DNA from: Paulinella micropora | Lineage: Eukaryota > Cercozoa > Imbricatea > Euglyphida > Paulinellidae | DNA length: 64,000 nt | NCBI GenBank assembly: GCA_019918135.1 | Contig: WBZZ01006573.1 | Span: 801,001-865,000 of the forward strand | Direction of reading: 5' to 3' | Part shown: positions 10,781 to 20,630 of the stretch, piece after piece | How positions within the stretch are numbered: position 1 is the stretch's first letter | Layout: every line of letters starts with the position of its first letter | The notes under the pieces: model-generated | Database searches by the model: none | The model's input: only the letters and a program-made list of their open reading frames with translations | Told to the model about the DNA's origin: nothing | Made by a program: the position numbers and the translations under genes

Positions 10781-10858
10781 GTCTCTTTGACGAGTGAGAA
10801 AGCGAATTTTACCATGCGGCCAATATTGACGGCGCATGCGCCGCCGCCGCATAGTCTT
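10781..10858. repeat. Direct repeat flanking a BspA fragment, left copy
   Basis: TCTTTGACGAGTGAGAAAGC through a GGCGCATGCGCCGCCGCCGC palindrome-rich end. The right copy is at 11163-11233 with few differences. Together they bracket the small BspA fragment. The space from 10517 to 10780 shows no supported gene. Confidence 0.85.
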
Positions 10859-10898
10859 GATTGAAGGAGCAAGCGCCGTCGAAGAGCCAGCGGTTGTC

Positions 10899-11144
10899 TC
10901 AAAAGTAAGCGTCGCCCGGGATTAGCGAAGACACGTTCCAACCGCTCAGCGGCTGGTTGAAGGCCCTGGCATGCTGAAAGATGCTCTTCATGTCCCCAAC
11001 GTGCGACATGTCCCAGGCGCTAAGCGGCTGGTTGAAGTCGCGGTAGAATGCCATATCTGCGTCCCGCAGGCTGCGCGTGTTCCAGGCGCTCAGTGGCTGG
11101 TTGAAGTCGCGGGCACTATAAAAAACCCTGGTAAAGCTTTGCAC
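10899..11144 (-). pseudogene. BspA-like (DUF285) repeat fragment
   Basis: Three consecutive DUF285 units are readable (FNQPLSAWNTRSL, FNQPLSAWDMSHVGDM, FNQPLSGWNVSSL). The frame has no start of its own and enters from the flanking repeat, so this is a fragment of a larger surface-protein gene carried within the duplicated subtelomeric block. It is related in type to the protein at the left edge of the window. Confidence 0.75.
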
Positions 11145-11162
11145 GGCCGAAGTGTCCGCGGG

Positions 11163-11233
11163 CCTCTTTGACGAGTGAGAAAGCGAACTTTACCAGGCGG
11201 CCAATATTGACGGCGCATGCGCCGCCGCCGCAT
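11163..11233. repeat. Direct repeat flanking the BspA fragment, right copy
   Basis: Same orientation as 10781-10858; CATAAATAC replaces CATAGTC at its end. Confidence 0.85.
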
Positions 11234-11262
11234 AAATACATTTCTTGCTTACAAAAGACATA

Positions 11263-11440
11263 CATACAAAAAATCCCTTGTGATAAGCTCGCAAATTATT
11301 TCAAACAAATATGGACTCATGTTCATGCAGATACACGTGCTCGAAGACCTGCCAGACAGCCTTGCAAGTCGCGGCAGCACCGAATGTCTTCGCGGCGGCT
11401 GCGGCGCCGCCCCATAAAGATAGTTTTCACGTAAAAATAA
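11263..11440. repeat. Subtelomeric repeat block 1, copy b
   Basis: Diverged direct copy of 9587-9780, again followed closely by a telomere-bearing block, so the block order is partly conserved between the two sets. Confidence 0.7.
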
Positions 11441-11483
11441 TCTCGTGGCATATACAGCAACTGCCGGCAGTCACATTTATAAG

Positions 11484-11668
11484 GGCCCGTTTGAACTCAA
11501 ACATGCTTCCGCGAGCTCCAAACTTTGATACGGGCCGGATGAAGGATCCAATCACGCAGAACCTAGCTAGGACGTCATTGGGACCACTCGCGGTGGGTGG
11601 AGGCCTTCGAGCCCACGGCAGAGGCCATTCCTCAAGGCAATGGTTAGGGCTAGGGTTAGGGTTAGGTA
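11484..11668 (+). repeat. Subtelomeric repeat block 3, copy b, with degenerate telomeric tract
   Basis: Ends GGTTAGGGCTAGGGTTAGGG and is followed by a short (GTAT)n tract at about 11670-11692. It is more diverged than the other telomeric tracts. Confidence 0.85.
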
Positions 11669-11847
11669 TATATGTATGTATGTATGTATGTAAGTAAGTT
11701 CTTTTTGATTGGACTCAGTCTTGATCCGGCCCGTATTAAAGTTTCGAGGTTGTTGCCGCATGTGTGCTTGAGTTTAAACTTCGTGTACGTTTCGTGAAAA
11801 ACTTTAATTGATTTTTTTACAACAGAATTGAAAGGTAAAAAGCTAAG

Positions 11848-12389
11848 TTAGAGCTCACTCATTTGTCTCTCCATTTCTGTTACATCTAAGCCAACCCTTC
11901 CAAGGTATTGAACTAAGTCACCCTCTTTGACATCAATAATTTTGTGTTGCTCCTTCACTTCCTCTGGCCATCCGTAGTCTACTATAACTAATGACCAAGC
12001 ATGATAGAACCTGTTTGCTTTTGTTCTTATACTGATTATGGGATCTCTTGACTCATCTTCAACATATAAGACACAATTACATGGGATTTGTTTCTTGATG
12101 TCATAGCGCAATGCCCTCTCTGCATAGCAGGCAAGGATGGGTCCATTTGTACTCTCCAAGGAGTGTACAAATGGGACCCATTCTCTAGCCGCAGTAACGT
12201 CTGCTGCTCCCTTTCGCAAAGCTTTGTACCGCGTGTTTTACTAACACTTCTCGCTCTACTATATGAAAGTGTTATAGGGGGTCCTGCTCTAACATCTTTC
12301 GTGAAAGCCATAACAAAACCAAAGCTTCCCCATTTATAATAGCTATAGTATCTGTGTATGCAACGACACGCGGCACCGCCTGGCTTCAT
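11848..12389 (-). pseudogene. Possible SET-domain remnant with a frame change
   Basis: The upstream frame (12389 inward) encodes FGFVMAFTKDVRAGPPITLSY, which resembles the end of a SET methyltransferase domain (aromatic/hydrophobic, then a D-I/V-x-A-G-x-x-I-x-x-x-Y pattern). The downstream frame (12219-11848) encodes an acidic/hydrophobic tail with LVIVDYGWPEEVKEQH and GRVGLDVTEMERQ. The frame changes between 12260 and 12180, next to an imperfect hairpin at 12138-12180. The SET call rests on one short pattern and could be wrong. Confidence 0.3.
12138..12180. repeat. Imperfect hairpin, 16-19 bp arms
   Basis: GGGTCCATTTGTACTC and GAGTGTACAAATGGGACCC pair with small bulges around a TCCAAG loop. 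It lies inside a degenerate coding region. A role is not evident. Confidence 0.75.
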
Positions 12390-12576
12390 GCATGCTTACC
12401 AACTGGATAGGTGATGGCTGGCAGGCCGCCTTGCCCGCTCCCGATTTTGATGACATTTCCAAAGCGTTTCCCTCCCACAAGGCTTTCTGCATCCATATAC
12501 CAGTGTTGATTTCCAAACTGCACTGGAATCACTGCGCCATACTGTTGGTTCTAACAAAGTAAACAACAGTGTGATG

Positions 12577-12611
12577 CATGACGCAGCCACAAGATAGATA
12601 GATAGACTGAT

Positions 12612-12703
<92 letters not shown>

Positions 12704-12720
12704 GATAGATAGATAGATAG
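12577..12720. repeat. (GATA)n microsatellite
   Basis: About 33 GATA units with two interruptions. Read on the minus strand it yields a Ser-Ile-Tyr-Leu repeat at the end of the methyltransferase frame, probably after the real C terminus. Confidence 0.95.
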
Positions 12721-14258
12721 ATGGCCACGAAGCCGGGCGGGCCCGGCAGCGCGGCCGCCGGCGCCAGGAAGCAACCCTCGGGGCCGGCCCACAGCCAACC
12801 GGCGCACGACCCCGCGGCCGCACGGCGCAGACAACACCGCGGCCGCCTCGCTGCCGGCCGCCGGCCGCACGGCGCAGACGTAGGCCCACACCAGCGCCAG
12901 AAAGTTGAGGTCCGGCGGCGCCGTGGGCCGCAGGCCCTGCAGGGCCTGCAGGACCGGCACGGTCGCGCGGGCCTGCAGGCTGGGGTCCGCCAGCAGCCGG
13001 CGCCCGCCCACCGCGGCCGCGGCCGCGGGCAGGCACTGCGGCGCGCACCGGGCCAGCCGGGCCTGCCAGTCCTGGCGCCGCCGCCGTTCCTCTTCCGGCC
13101 GGGGCTTGCGGGCGCGGGGCGCCGGCGGCTGCTCCAGCGCCCGCCGGACTTCGGCCTGCTGCGGCCGGGCGCGGCGCCAGAAGGCCAGGCAGTCGTGCTG
13201 CACCCGCACGCGCGCGGCCATGTACGGGCGGAACTGCTCGCGGAAGGCCAGCAGGGCCCCCACGACGCCGTGCTGCTCGGCCAGCACGGCAAGCAGCACG
13301 CGCTCCGCCAGGGCCGCGCGCTGGCCGGGGCAGGCGGGCCCCCGGCACGCCAAGTACGCCTCGGCGTTGGCGGAGCGGCTCGCCACGGGCTTGACCACAC
13401 ACCACTCGTCGAACGCGAGCGCCGCGGTGGCCAGGCCAGCTGCGACGCCACGCCCAGCCCGCCGAAGAACTTGCACACCAGCAGCGCCCGGCGCCGCTCC
13501 TCGCCCCCCGCGGGGCCGTGGGCCGACAGCAGGTGCGTGCCCAGCCGCAGCTGCGCCGCCAGCAGGCACACGCCCCGGCGTTCCTGGTCGGCCGCCTCGG
13601 GGGCGCCCCCGTCCGCTAAGACCAGCGTGCAGGGCAGCTCGCGGTCCCGCAGCTGCTGCGCCCACGCCAGCCGCAGGCGCGCCACCGCCTCGGGACGCCG
13701 CAGGTCCGTGTCGTCGGCGCCCGCTTGGTCCAGCAGCACGTTTGTCAGGTCCGGCCCCCCGGTGCGGCCCCACGCGCGCAGCAGCGGGTCGTACCCGCTG
13801 TTGGGCGTGGGCGAGCCCATCCACGTGCTGCCCAGGATCAGCGTGCCGTGCGGCCGGTGCGCGGCGAGCGCCTTGACCCAGCCGCCCGGCCTGCCGCACA
13901 GGTCGACCGCCGCGTGCTCGGGCAGCAGGTTTAGGGCCGCCGCGATGGCGCCCCCGAGCGGCAGGTCCAGGCCGCGCAGCTTGCACGCCCCGCGGTTCAG
14001 GTCCGACCGCTGCCGCGACAGCTCGGCCGACAGCTGCACGTGCGCGAGCCTAGGGTCCAGCTGGTCGCGCCAGGCCCGGCCGGCCCGCGGGGCCGGCACG
14101 CGCTCGAACAGGGCGCACAGCCGCTCGCACGCGACCGCGTGGGCCCAGTCCGTCCACGGCTCGAGCAGGAGGCGCTGCCCCGCGGTCGCGTCCGCCGCCG
14201 GCGGGGGCCACAGCGTGTGCCACCGGTCGGCCGCCAGCAATAGCAAACAGTCTTCCAT
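12721..14258 (-). CDS. FtsJ-type RNA cap 2'-O-methyltransferase (one frame change)
   Basis: The ATG at 14258 starts a protein with the FtsJ/RrmJ fold signatures. The SAM-binding motif is VDLCGRPGGWVKAL; the K-D-K-E catalytic set is suggested by LVLADGGA (D), LLVCKFFGG (K) and CVVKPVASRSANAEAYL (E at the end). Such enzymes methylate the first transcribed nucleotide of capped mRNA and are common in large DNA viruses. The last motif lies in a different frame from the first three. A single missing base near 13430 (in a GCCTGGCC context) explains it. The C-terminal ~200 residues are Arg/Ala-rich and unrecognised, and the frame runs into the GATA tract. Local GC exceeds 70%. Confidence 0.7.
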
Positions 14259-14922
14259 CTTCCTCCGCCGGAGGTCGCCCCGCGCGCTAGGGCAGAGGCC
14301 AGCGCTCTCGTGCCCCGTAGCCCACGGCCGAGAGTGAGTGAGCTAGAGCCGGGAGGGGTGAGAGGACGCCGGCGAGCGAGCGGCCAGGGCCGGCAAAGGG
14401 AAAGTGGAAGAAGCAGAGGGGATGATGATCCTCGTCCCCCGCCTTCCTCCTGCCCTCTCCCCGCCTCCGGAGGCCTCTCAGTCTGTCTGGGAGGGCCGGG
14501 GGGAGTGGGGGCCGGTGGCCTGGCCACCCCCCTCCCCCCTCCGGCTTCCGCTCCTCAGGGGGGGAGAGGGGGTTCGCCGGGGGACGATGTGACCTGGCAG
14601 GAGGAGAGGAGGGGCGGCCGGTCCTAGTGGTGCGCGCTGTTCGACCCTCCGGTGCGGCCGGCGGCGACGACTGGTCCCCTTCCCCCCCGGCCCGGCCCTG
14701 AGCTGTTGCCAGCTGGCTCGCTGCTTTATTGCGGCGGCGTAATTAATACAAAGGCGGGGCCGGGCCCAAGGCCCGCGCCAGCCCACGCCGGAGTCGCGCT
14801 AGCTAGCTACCCCCAGAGCCGGGTCTACTAGCTACTCCTCACGGCCCACCAAGGCTGGGCGCTCGGCCGCGCTGACGTGGGCGAAGCCCCCCCCCCCCTA
14901 CAGTGTCCGGCCGGGGCCCGGG
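14259..14922. other. GC-rich intergenic spacer
   Basis: No supported gene. It lies between the starts and ends of two minus-strand genes. It holds a CGGGCC/GGCCCG hairpin near 14759-14773, purine-rich tracts and C runs. Any promoter for the methyltransferase should lie just above 14258, but no TATA-like box is evident there. Confidence 0.5.
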
Positions 14923-15748
14923 CTACTCCGCCCGCCCGTCCGCCCGAGCTCTTTTGCGGGGCGGCTCGGCGCCGCCCACGGGCGAGCGCTCACCGGCAGA
15001 GCCGGCCGCCGCGGAGGCCGCTTCGTCGTCTTCGTCGTCCGGGCGCGGGGCACTCGGCGGGCTGACGTGTCTGGCCCCGTAGCGATCATGCACAAAGAGC
15101 TGCACCCCGTCCCGCTGCCTGCACGCCAAGTCCCAGCCAGCCTCCGGCAGCAGCTGGTGGAGTACCCGCGAAGCGCTCACCCCCTCCTGGCGGGCCGCGG
15201 CCAGCAACAGGTCGTAGCAGGGCCGGATCTGCGCGAGCTGGGCGAGCAGCAGCGCCTCTACGTCAACCTCCGCCCCGACGAGCGGCGCGGGCTCTTGCGC
15301 CCCCGCGGGTACGTGCAGGAGAAAGTCACACGAGTAGTACACGGTGACCTCGTGGCCCTCTACGTGGGGAACCGTGGTGTACAGCAAGAACTTGGCCTCG
15401 CCCCGCCTGTTGCGCTGTTGCAAACGTCCCTGGAGCGGGGTGCAGATGGCGGCGCAGGACCGCTGGCCAAACAGGGCCTCGAACCAGGACGCCTGTGGGC
15501 AGCGGGCCAGCGACAGGAGCCACGAGGTCGTGCGGACGGCCCGGGGCAGCACGGACAGCCGGCAGCGGTCCAGCGCATGGTCGGGCTCGGCGTCTGCCCT
15601 CTTGTGTAGTGATCCTGAGTTCGTGGGCGGAGTGCCGGCAAGCAAGTGACCCTTGCGTGAGGGCGGAGTACAGACGTAGTGCTTCACAGACCAACCTGTG
15701 GGCCCAAGATTTGTGGGTCCTGTCCTTGGCCCTGCTTTGCTTGGGCAT
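14923..15748 (-). CDS. Unrecognised protein with C-terminal nuclear-localisation-like tail
   Basis: An ATG at 15748 (MPKQSRAKDRTHKSW) opens a basic N terminus. From about 15600 the protein-like reading continues in another frame: RCPQASWFEALFGQRSCAAI, a beta-rich stretch with VTVYYSCDFLLHV, a Leu-rich helix (VEALLLAQLAQIRPCYDLLL) and an acidic Asp/Glu patch, ending with PPRKRARADGRAE, a likely nuclear localisation signal. No family is recognised. It lies codirectionally between the helicase and the methyltransferase, so it may belong to the same virus-like gene set. The frame change near 15600 may be an error or mutation. Confidence 0.5.
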
Positions 15749-16149
15749 TCCGGCCTTGTGCGCCCCGGTAGTTCTGCAGGCAGTCGATCTATCCTCGGCA
15801 GGGTGTGTTCTTTCCTTGTCTGTCCTGGCTCGCTTCCCTTTCGCTAGGCCCGCGGATTCTTCTAGTGTCTATAGCCTAACCACGCAGACCGAGGCGACGG
15901 CCCGAGAGACTCAATCCACGGAACGTGACTCTAGGTATGGCTACGCATTCTTTTTGCGCTTGGCCCTGACGCTGCTACTCGCGCTAGGAACGCCGGCACT
16001 CGTGCTTGGCTTGGCCCACCGCGTTCACTGCAGCGTCGCTGATTAAAAGAAGACTAAAAAAAAAGAGTTTAATTTTTTTTAAACTAGACCCTTGGAACGA
16101 ATTCCTTTTGCTGCCGAGATGGGGGAGAATGCAAAAGTTTTCGTAGTCT
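15749..16149. other. Spacer between two minus-strand genes
   Basis: A plus-strand frame ending at 16046 reads a hydrophobic C terminus (LRLALTLLLALGTPALVLGL) that could be a membrane segment, but it has no ATG and overlaps the neighbouring gene in antisense, so I do not call it. An A/T-rich patch (16040-16085) follows. Confidence 0.3.
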
Positions 16150-18769
16150 TCATAGCTCGGACTCATCTTCGGCCCAGAGCGGGGGCGTAAGCAAGGCAGT
16201 TATGCTGCGCGGTTCGTGGGACCAGCGCAACACACATTGTTTCCAAAAACCTCCCAAATCCGGCGGGTAGCTGGCTGCGGGCGGGCTTCTCTGCAAAACG
16301 TAAGTATTGCAATCACGACGAGTACGCGTGAGCGCCGTGTACAAGATTTGTGCCAAAAAGTGGTGGCGAGGGGAATAGGGTGTTGGCGGGAGCACTATCA
16401 GTACATCGTCGAATTCTCCGCCTTGAACACAGATATCCGTTTTTGCATATGCGAGCTTTAGAGCGTCCTCGCCGTGCTGGCGCTTTGACCAGTATTGCAC
16501 GAGGCGTGGTTTGGGGCCGAGACCGCCCGCAAACCAAAGAGTGAAGACACGGTAGGACAGAGCGTGCGAGAGCGGGTAGGCGGGCTGGCGGTCGGTGCTA
16601 GTAATTTCCACTACTTTCAGCGGAGCCACCCCCTCGGGCCAGCGCCCGTCCAAGGTGTACAGGACGTCCTGGATGCGCACAACGAGACCCACACAGCGCA
16701 CTTCGTCTCGTACCAGCAGCTCTGGCTGGATGGGCGCATCGAGAAGGGAGGGATCGCCAAGCCTGGGGCCGGCCCCTGCTGCGCCCGCAGCTGCCCGCTT
16801 TTGCTCCTCCTCTTCGTTGAACCCCAGGTCTTCCAAACGCGGCGGGCTGAGACTCTCGAGGTTCCGGCAGTTGAGTCGAACTTTGAGACTGACACGGAGA
16901 GCGTAGCGGGTGGGGGCGCCCGGCCAAGCCCCTACGCCGTACTAGGGATGAGCGCCGGCCAGGCGGGCCAGCTCGTTGTTGACGAGATCCACCTCGGCCC
17001 TGCGCACGGCAATCACTTGGCAGTCAGGAAAAGCTTGCTCGCCCTGCAGGACGCGGGTGAGCAGGCCCTCGGGCTGCAGGGCGTATCGGTCATGCAACGT
17101 GCGCAGGCGCGTGGCTAGCCCGTGACAGTCGGCGGCTTTGTCTGTGTACAGGACGTACTCCAAGCAGCGCTCCAGGTCGGAGAGTAGCGGTGTTTCTCCG
17201 ATGCGCAGCTGGGCCGCGAGCCGCTGCGCCAGGCACAGTTCCGTGCTGCCCGTGGCCAGACGCAGCACCGAGGTGAGCTGCGCGCAGTGCTGGGGGTAGA
17301 GCTTTTGCATGAGGGAGTGGACCGAGCCGTAGCCTATCGGGGGGAGCTGCGACGGGTCTCCTAGCAGAAGGAGTCGCTGCCATTGGGGGGCCAACTTGTT
17401 CAGCGCGAGCAGCAGCTGCAGCAAAAAGGCCGGTGACATGAGCGACACTTCGTCGATGAGCGCCGCGTACGGCTGCCCCAGGGGCAGAGCCCCGCCGTCC
17501 GAGTCTTTCTTTCGGCGGGGCACCCCCCGCGCACGCACAGCCAGGCCTGGGTCTTGTGGTCCGGGATCGTCACGGGGGGCATGCTGCCCCCCGAGCCCCC
17601 TTGCCCCTGCTCGCCAGCCCGCGCTAGCGGGCTGGGCGCTAGGGGGCTGGCCCCCGCCAGGCCGCGGCGCTGGGCTACCTGCACGGCGTTTCGAGTCATG
17701 GCAATGAAGAGGGCGGGCAGCCCGCAGTGCTTGACCTGTCCGGCAGCGTGGTCTTGCCCGCTCCCCCAGCGCCAGTCAGCAACCCGACGGAGCCCTGCAG
17801 GCAGGTCTTTAGCGCGAGCTCCTGGTCGTTGGTGAGGTGCGGCGACCCCGACGCCGACGCCGATACCGAAACCGAGTCCGCGCGCGGGAAGAGAGAGCTG
17901 CTGCTGCTGCTGCCGCTGTCGGCCGGGCCGCCGTGCGCGGCACAGCGCCTAAGTAGGCGAACAAGCCTGCGCTCTTGGTTGAAGAACCAGCGCGGCGCGC
18001 AAAGGTCCTGGCGTGGGCGCACCCAGGGGGAATCGGCCGAGGGTTGGTCGGGCGCTGAGTCCCAGAGCTCGTCTAGGTATTGCTGCAGCGCGGGCAGCTG
18101 CGTGTGGTCGAGCTCATAGTCGGGGGCCTTCCAGCCAGTGCTTAGCGCGGGCTGAGCGCTAGCGCGGCGGGGCTGGGCCTTGACGAGCCTGCACCACGGC
18201 TCTGACCCGCTCCCCCGGTGCAGGAAGCGCAACAGCTGCAGGGTTGACAGTGCGTCTTCCTCGTTCACGTCCTGATCGGCCAGCCGCTCGTTGACGGTGC
18301 GATCTTCCTCGTCCTCTTCGCTCCCCCTCCTCAACCCGCGGGAGGACGAAGAGGCAGGGGGGTTGCGGGGGGCATGCTTGCCCCCGAGGGCAGCATGGGG
18401 GGGTTCTACCTTGCGCCTTTTGTGGGGATGAGGAGGCTGTGGCGGGGCGAGCGTGGCTTTTTTTCGGAGGGGTTTGTTCTTGTACAGCTGGACTTCCATG
18501 AGCCCCTTTTTCTGGTCAAACTTGGCCCCCTTTCTGTCATCGACCACGGCCTGTCTGGACAGACGGAGACCGGCCACATAGCCCTTATTGGCCAAGAGCA
18601 GCAACCAGGCGGGCCCCCACAGTGTCAGCCTTTGGGGCTGACCCGCCGCGGTTGCGCACAAAACTATATATTCACTGCCTTTTTGTGTTTTGGCAATGCG
18701 CGAGAAACGCCAGCTGGTCCAGGCGTGCCCTGCCAGTAGAAGCTGGGGGGAAGGAGGCTCGGCTTGCAT
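16150..18769 (-). CDS. SF1 DNA helicase, RecD/Pif1/UL5-like (interrupted)
   Basis: Helicase motifs appear in order on the minus strand: Walker A GLLTGAGGAGKTT (about 17750), motif Ia-like LPALFIAMTRNAVQVA (about 17690), Walker B ALIDEVSLMS (about 17455), motif III LLLLGDPSQLPPIGYG (about 17360), the VDLVNNELARLAG segment (about 16970), an OB-like stretch, and motif VI QILYTALTRTRRD (about 16330). The ATG at 18769 is the likely start. Breaks: a frame change near 17735, another in a G6 run near 17522, and an in-frame TAG at 16942-16944. Between Walker A and B lies an insertion made of two palindromes. The N-terminal ~300 residues are low in similarity to known domains. The enzyme would unwind DNA at a replication fork, plausibly with the primase. 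Confidence 0.75.
16889..16942 (-). other. Candidate 54-nt GT-AG intron in the helicase gene
   Basis: On the minus strand the segment begins GTACGGCG and ends CCGTGTCAG. Its length is a multiple of three, and splicing would replace the in-frame TAG with a Tyr codon and keep the frame. The size matches the 53-56 nt introns of the spliced gene at 29-32 kb. Confidence 0.4.
17574..17592. repeat. GC palindrome inside helicase frame
   Basis: GGGGGGCA / TGCCCCCC arms around TGC. A shorter relative (GGGGGCA / TGCCCCC) lies at 18368-18385 in the same gene. Confidence 0.8.
17614..17635. repeat. GC palindrome CCAGCCCGC/GCGGGCTGG inside helicase frame
   Basis: Perfect 9-bp arms around GCTA. The same arms recur at 21061-21082 and, inverted and longer, at 20946-20975. 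Here the palindrome lies in the linker between Walker A and Walker B. Confidence 0.85.
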
Positions 18770-19024
18770 TCTTTCTAGACAAAAGTCTGGACTCTCAAAA
18801 AGAAAAGCAAACAAGAGGGGGGGAGGAGACAGGGAGCAAGAGAGGGGGGGAGTGCCCCGGGGAGATGAAGGAGAGGAGGAGGGCGGAGGGCGGGAGGCAA
18901 GGGGGGGGGGGGGGGGAGGGAGGGGGGAAGGAGAGTAACTTCCCCCCCCCCTCTCTCTCTCTCCCAATCTTGTAGGGACCAAGCGATTAAATCCCTTCAG
19001 CTCAGTACATCTTCCTTAAAAGTC
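18770..19024. promoter_or_regulatory. Divergent intergenic region between helicase and a plus-strand gene
   Basis: Both flanking genes read away from this 255-nt gap, so promoters for both should lie here. It is purine-rich with G runs (about 18901-18916) and a (CT)n tract at about 18951-18962. No clear TATA box is visible. Confidence 0.4.
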
Positions 19025-20433
19025 GTGCATTGGACAAAAATGGAAAGAGGAAAGGAACGAGTAAAGAATTTCATAAAGTCAAGGGCCACGATACTAAAAA
19101 GGCCGTTTCCAATAGACATTCCCTCCGATTGGCTGCAAATCTTCGTGGACATTTATGTCTCAAGCACCCGATGCCCAGCCGCAAAAGAGTTACAGGATGC
19201 ATTGAAGACACAGAAAAACCCCCCGACGCTAAGTTTCCCTTGTACAGGGGTTCTGTGCTTTATAAGGTCACTTAAATGCATCAATGAATATAGCTGCAAG
19301 GAAAAATACACTTGTCGTCCACAGAGTACACTGCTGCGAGGAGCCCTAAGAGACCTTGTTTACCAAGACGCCCTCTGTCCGGGGGCTGGTTATGGTATTT
19401 GCAGGACGTCATCCGCCGCGGTGCTAAAGACGTGAAATGCTCCGAAGAGGCTTTCTTTCTTCAGAGTGCCTTGAATGTGCTCTATGAGGAGGCATCGCCA
19501 TCTCGGCCGAGGCCCGAGGAGCAAGAATTGCTTTCTCCAAACAGACAACAAGGCTCTAGTACGGATTTGGAGTATAACGTAGAAAATATGCGAAAAAAGC
19601 TCAAACAGTTAGTGACCATGTCAAATAGAACAAGACAAATACACGAATATAGTGAGGACACGCACGAGTGGAATCGGGGTGATTGGTGGGCTAACCTCAA
19701 AAAGCTGCGTTGCACAGGAAAAAGGTGTTCTACTTGCCGCAATACGGAGAGGCCGCGGCCAATGTATGATGAATTCTATGCGTCTTTGGAGCTAAAAAAG
19801 GTTTGGGCTGAGGCTGCTCAGGCACTAGCAGAGCCGGAGGCAGCGCAGAGTTTGTGCGAGGCAGCCGCCGGCACCTGCGAAGAAGAAAGAACAAAGCTGT
19901 CTGAAAAGCTAAGAAATCTAGGATATACGCGAGCTGCACGTCCATTTAAACTCCAACACTGGCCAGGCCTCTTCCTCTGCACACTCAAAGTGACAAATGA
20001 TAGGTGTGTTAGGTTTGTCTTTTTGTGCCACGTAAACGACGGCCCTGTGTACGACGCCATGCCGCTTGCCTTTGAAATAGACGGACAAGCAAGTGCTCTC
20101 CAGACGCCTTTGGGCCACTGGCTAGGAAATGAGAAAACGAAATCTTCCCTGCGACAGATAAAAATTGCGTACGAATCCTATGATGGAATGATGCCTGACC
20201 AGCAAGGACACTGGCTTGGTCACATCAAGCAATTGCTTGCCGAACACTTGCAAGGTACGACATGGTTCTCTGGTAACAACCATGATGATACTGCAGTTTT
20301 TTCCTTTAGAGGCTTTTGTCTTAAAAAAAAAGCACAGCCAAAGCTTCCCTCACCCCCCACCACAGAGCAAAGAAGAGGAAAAGCGTCGAAAGAACGCCCC
20401 CGTGTAGGCAAGGATGATCTTGGTTCTTCATGA
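19025..20433 (+). CDS. Unrecognised protein, frame change in a G5 run
   Basis: The first frame (ATG at about 19025, MHWTKMERGKERVKNF) carries a Cys-bearing N-terminal region; near the GGGGG at 19380-19384 the protein-like reading moves to the frame that ends at 20433. The second part has a Cys pair set (CTGKRCSTCRNTERPRP), a helical Ala/Glu segment, a beta-rich core (FLCTLKVTNDRCVRFVFLCH) and a Lys-rich tail (LKKKAQPKLPSPP, KASKERPRVGK). About 460 residues in total. No family is recognised. Codon composition is less GC-rich than in the minus-strand virus-like genes, so it may have a different origin. An AATAAA follows at 20523. Confidence 0.5.
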
Positions 20434-20522
20434 CTGTGCACGTAGTTTTTAACGCCTTTTTTACTAGGGCCAGGTCATCCGACGAGTGATTCTCATTAGA
20501 ATGAGACTGCTTACTCTCTGCT

Positions 20523-20528
20523 AATAAA
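20523..20528 (+). terminator. AATAAA polyadenylation signal
   Basis: Lies about 90 nt downstream of the stop codon of the preceding plus-strand gene, in an AT-rich stretch. Confidence 0.5.
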
Positions 20529-20630
20529 GTTCTTGTTTGGAAGCGCGTTTTTCCTTTGTTTTTTAACTTGCTCAGTGCATTTCAAAAAAAAATTCATTTG
20601 AAAAAAAAAACAGTTTTCTTAATGATCGGC

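Noticed and set aside
15495-16046. Plus-strand ORF with a hydrophobic C terminus.
   Set aside because: No ATG, mostly antisense to a better supported gene; kept only as a note in the spacer entry.
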